From the NCBI GenBank assembly GCA_041392845.1, contig JAWKLG010000024.1:1-64000 (forward strand): a stretch of DNA of 64,000 nucleotides, read 5' to 3'. Under the pieces are notes generated by a model that was given only the letters and a program-made list of their open reading frames with translations, was not told where the DNA came from and searched no databases. Of this stretch, positions 54,788-64,000 are shown piece after piece (position 1 is the first letter of the stretch; each line of letters opens with the position of its first letter). The DNA is from JAGQWW01 sp041392845 (GTDB lineage Bacteria; Bacteroidota; Bacteroidia; Chitinophagales; Saprospiraceae). A program made the translations under genes and the position numbers.

Positions 54788-55354
54788 ATGAAACAGTTCC
54801 TTTTATCCTTATTGACTTTGACCATTTTGTCACTGGTAAATTGTTCTTCAGAAACCGGAAGTTCTTCCGGAACTTCTGCCGGCGATTCTGGTGCAGCTTC
54901 TACTTCAGGTACTTATACTCCAACGACTCAGACCTCACTGGGAATGATTCTTCCCGATACCGTCGTTGAAGCAGGAAGCTCATTTTGTGTTCCTATGACA
55001 GTAAAGGATTTCAAGAATATCGTTTCCATGCAACACAGCATCAATTGGGATCCGAAAGTGTTGAAGTTTGAAAAATTGCAATCATTCGGACTTCCCAACC
55101 TTTCCGAAGCAAACTTCGGTGCCACCAAAACAGAACAAGGACTCCTGGGAATTTCATGGTACGATGCCAGCTTGAAAGGAATCACTCTGAACGACAATAG
55201 TAAAATCTACGAAATTTGCTTCCAAACCATTGGCATTTCCGGAGCTTCCACCAAACTCCGCATCACCAATGATCCGGTTATCGTGGAAGTATCCAACAGC
55301 GATGAAAAATTATTGGGAATCCCGACCGGGAATGGGCAGGTGAAGGTGAAGTAA
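54788..55354 (+). CDS. Cohesin-domain-like lipoprotein
   Basis: A 188-residue lipoprotein (lipobox LVNC, Cys about 19) with a Ser/Gly/Thr-rich linker (20-50) and one cohesin-type beta-sandwich: PDTVVEAGSSFCVPMTVKDF, QHSINWDPKVLKFEKLQSF, GLLGISWYDASLKGITLND, IYEICFQTIG. In Bacteroidota such domains occur in surface proteins without cellulosomes. A dockerin partner is not visible in the window. It diverges from the C1 peptidase gene. Confidence 0.82.
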   Translation: MKQFLLSLLTLTILSLVNCSSETGSSSGTSAGDSGAASTSGTYTPTTQTSLGMILPDTVVEAGSSFCVPMTVKDFKNIVSMQHSINWDPKVLKFEKLQSFGLPNLSEANFGATKTEQGLLGISWYDASLKGITLNDNSKIYEICFQTIGISGASTKLRITNDPVIVEVSNSDEKLLGIPTGNGQVKVK

Positions 55355-55787
55355 GATCGGAAGCTCGGTGTCTTGTTGGCTCGGTTCTCGTTGGCTCGTT
55401 GGCTATCATATAACAGCTCGAATAATCACCTGATTGTCTGGAGGTTACGCTATTCGCCATTCGAAGTTCGCTTTTCGTTTTTTAAAGGCCTCGTAAATCG
55501 TAAATTCCACAAATACCAGTTGGAAAGCTCCTTCAGCCTGTTATTCTACTTGTAATATGGGAAATTCCCATCAAGGAACTAATAGCTTTGGGCTGGACAA
55601 CTTGATCTTACAGGTTGGTTGCGGCAACTAAGGGATGAGTATTTCTTATTAAGCAATAATATTAAGTATCCAATTAGGATGTAAAAAAAGTTAGCACAAA
55701 TTGAGATTTGTAAACTTTAATTATGAAATCCAATATTTAGAAACCTTTTTGCGAGTACACTAGCAAACGAGCTACTAGCTAACGAGA
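55355..55787. repeat. Repeat-filled gap
   Basis: No gene is seen in 433 bp. It contains GTTGGCTCG/GCTCGTTGGC units (55362-55402), CGCTATTCGCCATTCGAAG and GTAAATCGTAAATTCC units (55447-55508), copy 2 of the ~40-bp repeat with palindrome TGGGAAATTCCCA (55548-55586; palindrome 55558-55570), and a GCAAACGAGCTACTAGC array (55745-55788) touching the 3' end of the MCE gene. Confidence 0.7.
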
Positions 55788-56804
55788 TCATTTCCCCTCT
55801 TCCGGCTCCTCGTAAGGAATCTGTTTTTTAGAGAGAATTCTGGTGTACCTTTTAGGATTCAGACGCACATCTTCCAACAACAAATCCAGGTTTTGGGAAG
55901 CTGAATTCAGGTTGTCGTACAATTCTTTGTCGTTGACCAATTGAGCAAGGGTGCCGTTTCCGCTTTTTACTTTTTCTAAAATGGCTCCCAAATCTGCAAC
56001 TGCTTTATCAGCAGAAGCCATGGTAGAGCTCAATTTATCTATGGCCCCATTGGCTTTGTCCATCGTCTTTGGAAGGTCCATGGCAGTAAGCTGGGAAGTA
56101 AAGGTATCAGAGTTGTTTAAGATATTTTCAATCTGCTCATTTTTATCCTTGATGTTTCCCGTGATGGAAGCAAGGTTGCTTAATGTTGCAGCAATACTGG
56201 TTTTGGAGACACGCATCAATTGATCCAACTGCGCGGTGGTTGATTTCAGGTTTTCAAGGGTAATTTGAATATCTGTCAAACTCTTTCCAAGTTCACTATC
56301 CTTTTCGTTTAATTTGACACCAATGCTATCCATAATGTCACCGATTCCTTCGCCTAGAGCACTGGTATAATCTTTTACATCATCAACCGCCAACATGGAA
56401 CCCAAAAGCCCTTTTGTTGCTCCGGTTAGATAATCTCCTGATTCCGCACAGTTTTCTCTGCAATAATTGTCGAATAAAAGATCTACTGCTTTCCCACCCA
56501 TAAGGCCGGTAGAGATTATTTGAGCAAAAGTAGTTTTGGGCAAGCTTAATTCTCGTTTCACTTCAATTTCAACCACGATTCTGGAGTAGTCTTCCGGTTT
56601 CAGATATACAGAAAGCACCGTACCAACCTGTAAACCATTGATGAGAACGGGAGCTCCTTTTTGAAGTTGGTCTACATTGTTATATTCGATATAGTAGAGA
56701 TTATTTTCAGCGAAAACATCTTTCCCCTTTAGAAAATTGTATCCAAAAATGGCAATAACCAGTGCAATAACTGTAAAAATGCCAATCTTTAATTCCCTTC
56801 GCAT
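55788..56804 (-). CDS. MCE/MlaD family lipid-transport protein
   Basis: A 338-residue protein with one N-terminal membrane anchor (IGIFTVIALVIAIFGYNFL) and an MCE domain at about residues 36-115 (YYIEYNNVDQLQKGAPVLINGLQVGTV; TTFAQIISTGLMGGKAVDL). A long C-terminal coiled coil follows (ITLENLKSTTAQLDQLMRV...). It binds or shuttles phospholipids between membranes as a hexameric ring. No MlaE or MlaF gene is adjacent. It lies downstream of the amidase gene on the same strand, 123 bp apart. Confidence 0.92.
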   Translation of the reverse strand: MRRELKIGIFTVIALVIAIFGYNFLKGKDVFAENNLYYIEYNNVDQLQKGAPVLINGLQVGTVLSVYLKPEDYSRIVVEIEVKRELSLPKTTFAQIISTGLMGGKAVDLLFDNYCRENCAESGDYLTGATKGLLGSMLAVDDVKDYTSALGEGIGDIMDSIGVKLNEKDSELGKSLTDIQITLENLKSTTAQLDQLMRVSKTSIAATLSNLASITGNIKDKNEQIENILNNSDTFTSQLTAMDLPKTMDKANGAIDKLSSTMASADKAVADLGAILEKVKSGNGTLAQLVNDKELYDNLNSASQNLDLLLEDVRLNPKRYTRILSKKQIPYEEPEEGK

Positions 56805-56927
56805 CAGGATGATTTGATTAATAAATAAACAACCGTTTTAAAGCGGCGCTAAAATAAGCCTAAATAATAAATCAGGGCATTTTAGACCACAATTAAATCG
56901 GCATCTTCGATATTGTATGCTAGAGAT

Positions 56928-58289
56928 TTAGTTGGAAAGACTTCTGGCTTCTGCCAGACCAAGTTTAGAGCTGCCTTTATACGCCACTATGAAGCAATCT
57001 TTGAAGTTTTTATTTTTCAATACTCCGGAAGTGTAATAAGCTGCATCGTAAGTAGAAAATCCTGTAACCTGGTATTTAAAGTATTCACCTTCCTGAATCT
57101 CTTTTACCCTGTAGCCAACATCAGACCATCTGGGATTGTTCTCTCCCAAAGAAGTTTTTGAGGCTGCAAGTTGAATTCTGAATTCAACCACTTCTGGTTT
57201 ATTGGCCTTCTCCGGCTTTTTTTCTTCTACCTTTGAAGCAACCGGAATAACCTTAGGCTCAGGTTTTACCTGTTTTTGAGGTTCAGCAGGTTTAGAATTT
57301 TCTTTTTTAGGAATTTCTTTTTCAATGGTAATGGTACTACCCGGAGTTTCGCCTGTTGAAGCGAGCGACCCGGATGGTTTACCTACTTCTGCAAAAATGG
57401 GTGTATCGGTTGGAGTAAAGGTCTCCACTTTGTCTTTATAATCTTTAAAAGCAAGATAAATGGCATTGGCTATTTTATCCTGTCCTTCTGCCGTCAACAG
57501 AAAGGCTTCATCATTCGAATTGCTCAGATATCCGGTTTCTACCAGTACACTAGGCATAGTAGTTTCTCTTAAAACATGGAACCCGGCCTGTCTTACTCCT
57601 CGACTGCTATGTCCGTGTTTTTCACCGATATGTTTTTCAATATTTTCAGCCAGCAAAATACTTTGTTCTAAATGGGCAAGCTGATACGCTGAAAGAATAA
57701 TGTGTCCGGCAGTTGAATTAGGATCTACCGGATAATTTTTTTCATATCCTTCTTCTAAATAGATTACTTCATTTTCCCGCTTCGCAACAGCAAGATTGGC
57801 TTCAACACGGTGCAATCCTAAAACATAAGTTTCTGAGCCATTGATATGAGAAGCGCCAACGATATAATTACAATGGATGGAAATAAAAAGATCTGCATTG
57901 TTTCTATTGGCAATGGCTGCTCTTTCGTGCAGGGGAATGAAAACATCATCGTCCCTGGTCATGATTACCTTTATAGTAGGATAATTATTATTGATTTCAT
58001 TTTTAAGACGCTTGGCAACTCCTAGTGCTATTACCTTTTCTTTTGAATTTTTACCGCTGCATCCTCCATCCTTTCCTCCATGACCAGCATCGATAACTAC
58101 GGTTTTAATTTTATAATCAGCATTATTTTTTTTTCTAAGGGAATAGACAATCTCAACATTTTCTTCGTTAAAGCCAGCGTTTGACTCCTTAAAATCGATA
58201 ACAGAAGTTAGCGGGGAGTTAAAGTTGCCTGCAAAGACCAACGAAGTTGACAGGAAAAGTATCGAATTTAGCACCAATGTTTTCATCAT
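56928..58289 (-). CDS. N-acetylmuramoyl-L-alanine amidase with SPOR-like C-terminus
   Basis: About 453 residues; the start is set at ATG 58289, which opens the signal peptide (MMKTLVLNSILFLSTSLVFA). The Amidase_3 domain has zinc ligands in VVIDAGHGGKDGG and FISIHCN, plus SETYVLG and the catalytic Glu in VLVETGYLSNSNDEAFL. It cleaves the amide between MurNAc and the stem peptide at the septum. A Pro/Lys/Glu-rich linker follows, then FRIQLAASKTSL...YKYQVTGFSTYDAA...FIVAY, a SPOR-like peptidoglycan-binding fold. The upstream extension of the frame would run to 58373, nearly to the divergent lptD. Confidence 0.93.
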   Translation of the reverse strand: MMKTLVLNSILFLSTSLVFAGNFNSPLTSVIDFKESNAGFNEENVEIVYSLRKKNNADYKIKTVVIDAGHGGKDGGCSGKNSKEKVIALGVAKRLKNEINNNYPTIKVIMTRDDDVFIPLHERAAIANRNNADLFISIHCNYIVGASHINGSETYVLGLHRVEANLAVAKRENEVIYLEEGYEKNYPVDPNSTAGHIILSAYQLAHLEQSILLAENIEKHIGEKHGHSSRGVRQAGFHVLRETTMPSVLVETGYLSNSNDEAFLLTAEGQDKIANAIYLAFKDYKDKVETFTPTDTPIFAEVGKPSGSLASTGETPGSTITIEKEIPKKENSKPAEPQKQVKPEPKVIPVASKVEEKKPEKANKPEVVEFRIQLAASKTSLGENNPRWSDVGYRVKEIQEGEYFKYQVTGFSTYDAAYYTSGVLKNKNFKDCFIVAYKGSSKLGLAEARSLSN

Positions 58290-58380
58290 AATTATCTTCG
58301 CGCCAGAATTTATTTTTCCGGCCTCATTTGGGTTCTGGGAAAATAAAGCAAAAACGACTGCAAAGTAACGCATAATTCAT

Positions 58381-61112
58381 TTGGAATCAAAGATTAATAT
58401 AACTGTATTAATGTTTTTTGCGCTGTTTACCAGCCTGTTAGGCCAAAATCCGGCCGACAGCCTGTTAAACGACACCAAGCAATTGGCAGTACCCTCCGTC
58501 GATTCTTTAATTCCTGACAGCTTACGACAAGACAGTCTGACCATTAGTCCTTCCTCTTTTGATGTCTCTGATGATGCACTCGATGATGAAGTGAATTATG
58601 ATGCGAAAGACAGTATGATCTATGACATCAAAAATAAAAAGGTCCATTTATACGGAGATGCTATCGTAGATTATACTTCCATACATTTAGAAGCTGGGTA
58701 CATAGTGTTTGATTGGGAAGCCAATACTGTTACTGCAGAAGAATTTCCGGACAGTACAGGATTGCCTGCAGGAACGCCATCATTTAGTGATGGCGGAGAA
58801 AATTTTGATGCCAAAAAGATCCGCTACAATTTTAAATCCAGAAAGGGAATCATCTATGAGGCTGTTACCCAACAAAATGACCTATATGTAAGGAGTGAAG
58901 TGGGTAAATTTGTAAGTGCCCAACCCGGACCGGATTCTACAGAGACCGATGATGTTATTTATAGTAAAAATGCCATTTTCACTTCCTGTGATGCAGAGGT
59001 CCCACACTACGGGATCCGAAGCAACAAACAAAAGGTAGTTCCTAATAAAACTGTTGTAGTAGGACCTTCCAACCTTGAAATCGGAGGAGTCCCTACCCCA
59101 TTGGTTTTACCATTTGGTTTTTTTCCGATTACCAGTAGGGCAAGAGCGGGTCTGGTTTTTCCATCGGATTACCAGTGGGATCCAAATTTTGGATTTGGAT
59201 TGTCAGATGTTGGATTTTTTACTCCTCTTGGCCAATACGCCAATTTAAAGGTTACCGGTGAGGTATATTTTAAAAACAGATGGGGATTAAATTTAAATTC
59301 CAGCTACAAGAAAAAATATAAATTCAACGGGAGTGCCACTTTAAACTACGCCTCCTTTGCAGAAGAAGTCGGAGATGGAGCACTGGAAGAGAGGAAAGCA
59401 TTTAGTTTCAGATGGAACCACCAACAAGATCCAAACGCACATCCAACCATGAATTTCTCCGGAAATGTTGACATTTCCACCAACAACTTCAATCGTGCTT
59501 TGCGAAACGATGCAAATAACGTTTTGAACAACACCTTAAATTCTAATTTAAACTATTCTTACAGACCCAAAGACAAACCCTTTAATTTCACAGCAGGATT
59601 TGACCATAGCCAAAACAACCTGTCACGTCAGATTACTTTCAATTTTCCAAATCTGAATTTTCAAACCCAAAGGATATACCCCTTTAAACAAAAAGGGAAA
59701 GGGTCGAAAGAAGATTGGTATGAAAAGCTTGGTTTCACTTACAGGGCAAATGCCAAAAACCGCTACACTGACACAGATACCACCCTTTTCCAGGGAAATT
59801 GGATAAACAGAATGCAATATGGTGCGCAACATGATGTCAATGCTGACATTACCTTAAATGTTTTGAAGTATTTCAGGGTTAGCCCACGGGTCAGTTATGG
59901 AGAGACTTATTATTTTCAACAATTAGAAAGAACTTTTGACCCTACTACTCTAATAGATTCTGTAAACGTAGTTTACAATGAAGACTCATCTGAGTATCAA
60001 ATAATATACGACACAACCTATGGTCAAATAATCAACGACACGCTAGACCTTTTCAAACCATATAGAAGGTTTGATGCCGGGGTAACCGTCAATTTTGATC
60101 TTTTTGGTACCATGTTGTTTAAAAAAGGATGGCTTAGAGGATTGAGACATTACGCCAAACCAAGTATCTCTTTAAACTATGCACCAAATTACAGGGATCC
60201 GGGACTAGGATACATTGATTCAGTCGACACTGACAATCGGGCAGAATTCAATGAACGGATTGAATATAACAGATTCCTGGGAGGGGTCTATTCCACGCCA
60301 AGCATACGGGACAAACAAGCTACCATTGGATTTGGAATCAACAATATTTTCCAGGCAAAATATTTCTCAAAGAAAGATTCTACCATCAAGTACTTTAACC
60401 TGGCTGATGAATTCTCTTAAATGGTTCTTACAATACCGTTGCAGATTCACTCAATTGGTCACAAATCAATGTACGACTGCGTGGAAATTGGTTTAAAAAC
60501 CTTTTGAACGTTACAATCACCGCCCGATTTGACCCTTACCTCGCAGATGAACGTGGAAGGAGAATCAATACATTTGCCTGGGACAAATACAAACGTCCTT
60601 TGGAATTTGTGCAAGCAAGCTTGCCTGTAGCCAATACCCTTACCGTATCAAAAATCAGAGGATGGTTTGGAAAAGAAGAGGAAGAAAGTCCACAAGAAGA
60701 AGAAAAGCCCAAAACAGGCCCTAATTCACTCGCAGATGCATCCTCTACTGAAGATTTTTTCAGGCTGTTTGACAATTTCTCAATCTCCCATAATATAGTC
60801 TTTGACCTAAGCAGAATTGATGGGAAAGACACCTTTAGAATCACCACCAACTCCCTACGACTGACCGGTAAAATCCAATTAACGAAAAACTGGAGGTTCA
60901 ATCTGAACAATATCAGTTACGATTTCAAATCCAATAAACTGGTCTATCCTGAATTTGGAATTTACCGCGACCTTCATTGTTGGGAAATGGGACTCAACTG
61001 GCAACCGCAAAGAGGAACCTACTCCTTTTACCTCCGCGTAAAACCAGGAACGCTTGGCTTCTTGGAAGTACCTTATCAACAACAACAACTCGGCCGATTC
61101 CAGGGATTCTAG
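58381..61112 (+). CDS. lptD: LPS-assembly protein LptD-like, one apparent frameshift
   Basis: An outer-membrane translocon that inserts LPS with LptE. Start TTG 58381, signal peptide MESKINITVLMFFALFTSLLGQ. The OstA/LptA-like domain (YGDAIVDYTSIHLEAGYIVFDW; YSKNAIFTSCDAEVPHYGIR) is followed by the barrel (PFGFFPITSRARAGLVFPSDY). The frame stops at 60420 after LADEFS, but the protein goes on in another frame from about 60420 to 61112 (NGSYNTVADSLNWSQINVR...YQQQQLGRFQGF). Adding one T at 60417-60418 joins them (910 residues, the Bacteroidota size). Because LptD is normally essential, a consensus error is most likely. Confidence 0.88.
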
Positions 61113-61166
61113 GAGCTCGTTTGCTCGTGGGATCGTGGCTCGTTTGCTCGTGGCTCGTGGCTCGTT
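61113..61166. repeat. Short-unit tandem array (GCTCGTTTGCTCGTGG type)
   Basis: The reverse complement of the GAGCAAAC family, starting at the lptD stop: GCTCGTTTGCTCGTGG and GTGGCTCGTGGCTCG units followed by T7. Confidence 0.75.
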
Positions 61167-61305
61167 TTTTTGGATGATTGAGGGTGGTTGGGACTTATAA
61201 GAAAACCTTGCGTCCTCAATGGCTCGTTGGCCCAAATAGATTTTACAAATTATTTTTCATTCGTCGTTCCAGGGTTGGCGCAGCCAACCCCTACTTTTCA
61301 GCCTA

Positions 61306-61367
61306 CCCAGCACCTAGAACCCAGCACCTAGCACCCAGAACCCAGAACCCAGAACCCAGCACCCAGA
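61306..61367. repeat. ACCCAGCACCTAG short tandem repeat
   Basis: About five degenerate copies of ACCCAGCACCTAGA / AACCCAGA directly before the secA stop (minus strand), again a gene-end array with a different unit. Confidence 0.7.
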
Positions 61368-64000
61368 TCACCTCCCGTGACAATGCTTGTATTTCTTACC
61401 GCTTCCGCATGGACAAAGGTCATTTCTTCCCACCTTTGCTTCCTGACGAACCACAGTTTCTGGTTTTGCACCACCAGCTGGTTGGCTAACGCCTTCAGCT
61501 GCTCTTCTGGCTGCTGCCTGTTGAGCAGTTTCACCGGATTCAGCACGGGATTCTCTTACCTTGCTGGTATCTACTCTGCGCTGCTTAGCTTCTTTTAAAG
61601 TTTGTCCTTCTTGTAGTAGAAGGGTTCCTTTTGACAAATAAGAAGTTACGGCTTCATTGATGGTGTAAACAAAACTTTCGAACAGGTTGTAAGCCTCCAT
61701 TTTATAAATAACCAATGGATCCTTTTGCTCGAAAGAGGCAGATTGAACCGAATCTTTCAATTCATCCATACTACGAAGGTGTTCCATCCATTTCTCATCG
61801 ATGATGGCAAGGGTTACCGCTTTTTCAATATCAGTTTTGATGGATTTTCCTTTTGAATCCAAGCCTTTCTTCAATTCAGCAGAAATTGGAAGCATTTTGC
61901 TTCTACCGTCTGTGAATGGTACAAGGATTCTTTTATATCGATGACCTTCGTTTTCGTACACATTTTTAATAGTAGGCATGAGGAATTCAGAAATTTCCTC
62001 CATTTTACGATTGTAGTGCTCGTAAAATTCTTTGGTAACCCTATCTTGTAATTCTTCAACTTTTCCTTCTGTAAAATCTACTGCCTCCATGTCAGTTTGG
62101 AATCCAAAAGTTGCCAAACAGTCCCTTTGGAAAGTTTCGTAGCTACCCTCTTGTTTGTGTTCTGCAACCAAACTATGGGTCATACTCTCAAACATGGTCG
62201 CAAGGTCAATGGACAAGCGATCTCCGGAAAGCGCATTTTTACGTTTTTTGTAAATCGCCTCACGCTGGATGTTCATTACATCATCATATTCCAACAAACG
62301 CTTACGAATTCCGAAGTTGTTTTCCTCTACCTTTTTCTGAGCACGTTCTATTGATTTGGTCACCATAGAATGCTGGATAACCTCACCATCTTTGTGACCC
62401 ATTTTATCCATCAAGGAAGCAATTCGCTCTGATTGGAACAATCGCATCAAATTGTCTTCAAGGGAAACATAAAACTGAGAACTACCCGGATCTCCCTGAC
62501 GACCGGCACGACCTCTCAACTGGCGGTCTACCCTTCTCGAATCGTGACGCTCAGTACCGATAATGGCCAAACCTCCTGCTTCTTTCACTCCGGCTCCCAA
62601 TTTAATATCCGTACCACGACCCGCCATATTGGTTGCAATGGTCACCTTACCAGGTTGACCTGCCTCAGCTACGATCTCCGCTTCTCTCTGGTGTTGTTTT
62701 GCATTCAAAACATTGTGTGGAATACCCCTCAACTGCATCATTCGACTCAGTTTTTCCGAAATATCCACTGTAGTGGTACCTACCAGAATTGGTCTTCCTG
62801 CATTTCTCAATTCTTCGATTTCATCAATCACTGCATTGAATTTCTCTCTTGCAGTTTTGAAAACCAAATCCTCTTTATCAGCTCTGGAAATCGGACGATT
62901 GGTTGGGATAACCACTACATCTAATTTGTAAATCTGCCAGAACTCCCCTGCTTCTGTTTCTGCAGTACCGGTCATACCGGCAAGTTTGTGATACATCCTG
63001 AAATAATTCTGCAGGGTAACTGTTGCATAGGTTTGAGTGGTTTCACCCACTTTTACATTCTCTTTTGCTTCGAGGGCCTGGTGCAATCCATCGCTGTATC
63101 GACGACCTTCCATCATACGACCGGTCTGTTCGTCAACGATTTTCACCTGACCATCCATTACTACGTATTCCTCTTCTTTTTCAAAAAGCGTATAAGCTTT
63201 CAAAAGCTGATAAACTGAATGCAGACGTCTCGATTTAACCGAATATTCCTGCGACAATTTAACCTTGGCTTCTTCTTTCTCTTTTTTAGTCATTTCTTCA
63301 TCATTATCGATCTCAGCCATCCGGCTTCCGATATCCGGCATGATGAAGAATTTGGAATCATCAAATCCTTTTGCCATGTATTCTGCACCCAGTTCCGTCA
63401 GCTCTACTCCACGGTTTTTTTCATCAATTGTAAAATACAAGGGTGCATCAACTATATGCATGTTCTTGGACTGCTCTTGCATATAGTAGTTTTCCGCTTT
63501 TTGCATGGCCACCTTAACCCCGTCTTCACTCAAAAATTTAATAAGAGGTCTGTATTTGGGAAGAGCACGGTATGTTCTTAAAAGAGACATACCCGCTTCA
63601 CCTTCTCCATATCCGGTGATGTTATCTTTAAAAAGACTTTTAGCTTCAGCCAAGAAGTCTGTTGCCAATTTTCGTTGAGCCTGGATTAGGCGTTCAACGT
63701 GAGGTTTTAAATCGATGTACAATTGTTCCTCTTCACCCGCTTCTACAGGACCTGATATAATCAAGGGTGTTCTGGCATCGTCGATCAATACAGAGTCCAC
63801 CTCATCGACCATGGTATAATGGTGTTTGCGTTGAACCATTTCCTCTTTGCTACGCACCATGTTATCACGCAAATAATCGAATCCAAATTCGTTATTCGTT
63901 CCGTAGGTGATATCGTGATTGTAAGCTGCCCTTCTTTCTGCTGAATGCGGACGGTATTTGTCGATACAATCTACTGTCAAAAACAAAAATTCAAAAATTG
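61368..64000 (-). CDS. secA: Preprotein translocase ATPase SecA (C-terminal part)
   Basis: 877 codons are present; the gene continues past the right edge and the frame is open to position 64000. SecA powers export through SecYEG. Visible: YGTNNEFGFDYLRDNM, HYTMVDEVDSVLIDDARTPL (Walker B region), the long Bacteroidota-type insertion, YFRMYHKLAGMTGTAETEA, VVIPTNRPISR, ATNMAGRGTDIKLG, DRQLRGRAGRQGDPGSSQFY and the C-terminal zinc motif NDLCPCGSGKKYKHCHGR. The N-terminal Walker A lies outside the window. Confidence 0.97.
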   Translation of the reverse strand, partial: IFEFLFLTVDCIDKYRPHSAERRAAYNHDITYGTNNEFGFDYLRDNMVRSKEEMVQRKHHYTMVDEVDSVLIDDARTPLIISGPVEAGEEEQLYIDLKPHVERLIQAQRKLATDFLAEAKSLFKDNITGYGEGEAGMSLLRTYRALPKYRPLIKFLSEDGVKVAMQKAENYYMQEQSKNMHIVDAPLYFTIDEKNRGVELTELGAEYMAKGFDDSKFFIMPDIGSRMAEIDNDEEMTKKEKEEAKVKLSQEYSVKSRRLHSVYQLLKAYTLFEKEEEYVVMDGQVKIVDEQTGRMMEGRRYSDGLHQALEAKENVKVGETTQTYATVTLQNYFRMYHKLAGMTGTAETEAGEFWQIYKLDVVVIPTNRPISRADKEDLVFKTAREKFNAVIDEIEELRNAGRPILVGTTTVDISEKLSRMMQLRGIPHNVLNAKQHQREAEIVAEAGQPGKVTIATNMAGRGTDIKLGAGVKEAGGLAIIGTERHDSRRVDRQLRGRAGRQGDPGSSQFYVSLEDNLMRLFQSERIASLMDKMGHKDGEVIQHSMVTKSIERAQKKVEENNFGIRKRLLEYDDVMNIQREAIYKKRKNALSGDRLSIDLATMFESMTHSLVAEHKQEGSYETFQRDCLATFGFQTDMEAVDFTEGKVEELQDRVTKEFYEHYNRKMEEISEFLMPTIKNVYENEGHRYKRILVPFTDGRSKMLPISAELKKGLDSKGKSIKTDIEKAVTLAIIDEKWMEHLRSMDELKDSVQSASFEQKDPLVIYKMEAYNLFESFVYTINEAVTSYLSKGTLLLQEGQTLKEAKQRRVDTSKVRESRAESGETAQQAAARRAAEGVSQPAGGAKPETVVRQEAKVGRNDLCPCGSGKKYKHCHGR

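Noticed and set aside
1..64000. tRNA, rRNA or tmRNA genes
   Set aside because: I looked for T-loop and rRNA signature strings on both strands and saw none that fit; a covariance search would be needed to be certain.

Overview
This is a chromosomal window from a Bacteroidota bacterium, most likely of the Saprospiraceae or a neighbouring lineage. The evidence is: TonB-dependent receptors paired with lipoproteins, a DUF4249 partner, type IX secretion sorting domains (a gliding-motility-type C-terminus at 35857-38082), -7 promoter boxes of the form TAnnTTTG, weak Shine-Dalgarno signals, several TTG starts, and a lycopene cyclase at the left edge. I found no rRNA, tRNA, CRISPR array or transposase.

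Layout. 1-5.1 kb: lycopene cyclase (partial), aldo/keto reductase, S9 oligopeptidase, MATE exporter. 5.1-11.1 kb: a repeat-rich gap, a frameshifted TonB receptor with its DUF4249 lipoprotein, and a two-domain Clp-like AAA+ ATPase of unusual design. 11.2-16.2 kb: acyl-CoA synthetase (two single-base frameshifts), MoaE, a decayed T9SS-cargo gene and a GT2 glycosyltransferase. 16.4-19.5 kb: a lipoprotein and a minus-strand arsenic operon (arsR-DUF6428-arsC-acr3) whose arsR is broken. 20.0-23.2 kb: three more disrupted minus-strand genes (moaA, a DUF7009-like gene, polX). 23.8-35.6 kb: intact housekeeping genes: an OM-type protein, Ppx/GppA, a LysM protein, kdsB, rocD, an 'AsnB-like' periplasmic protein, mobA with a MobB-like N-domain, an LEA-like protein, a wecA-like gene, fluC, DUF1015, rpsU. 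35.8-42.4 kb: PKD/gliding-type surface protein, DUF4442, a TPP riboswitch driving a TonB receptor, a lipoprotein. 42.4-54.6 kb: a 1085-residue orphan, DUF4197, a COG2509 FAD protein, lipoprotein pyrophosphatase, DoxX, a probable metal-uptake trio (His/Cys-rich protein, TonB receptor, Asp-rich lipoprotein), and a C1 peptidase. 54.7-64 kb: cohesin-like lipoprotein, MCE protein, amidase with SPOR-like tail, lptD (one frameshift), secA (partial).

Two themes stand out. First, the gaps at gene 3' ends carry families of short-unit degenerate tandem arrays (GAGCAAAC-, GGCTGTTGGC-, CGTAATTCGTAA- and GCGGTTTGCGG-like units), often beside hairpins. One ~115-bp element occurs twice in opposite orientation, and its hairpin differs between copies only by paired compensatory changes, which implies selection on structure. 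Second, frame-disrupting lesions are frequent. Isolated ones sit in short homopolymers of genes expected to be functional (lptD, GT2, acyl-CoA synthetase, TonB receptor) and look like consensus errors. They are very dense at 19.1-23.2 kb, which is either a poorly polished contig stretch or real decay.
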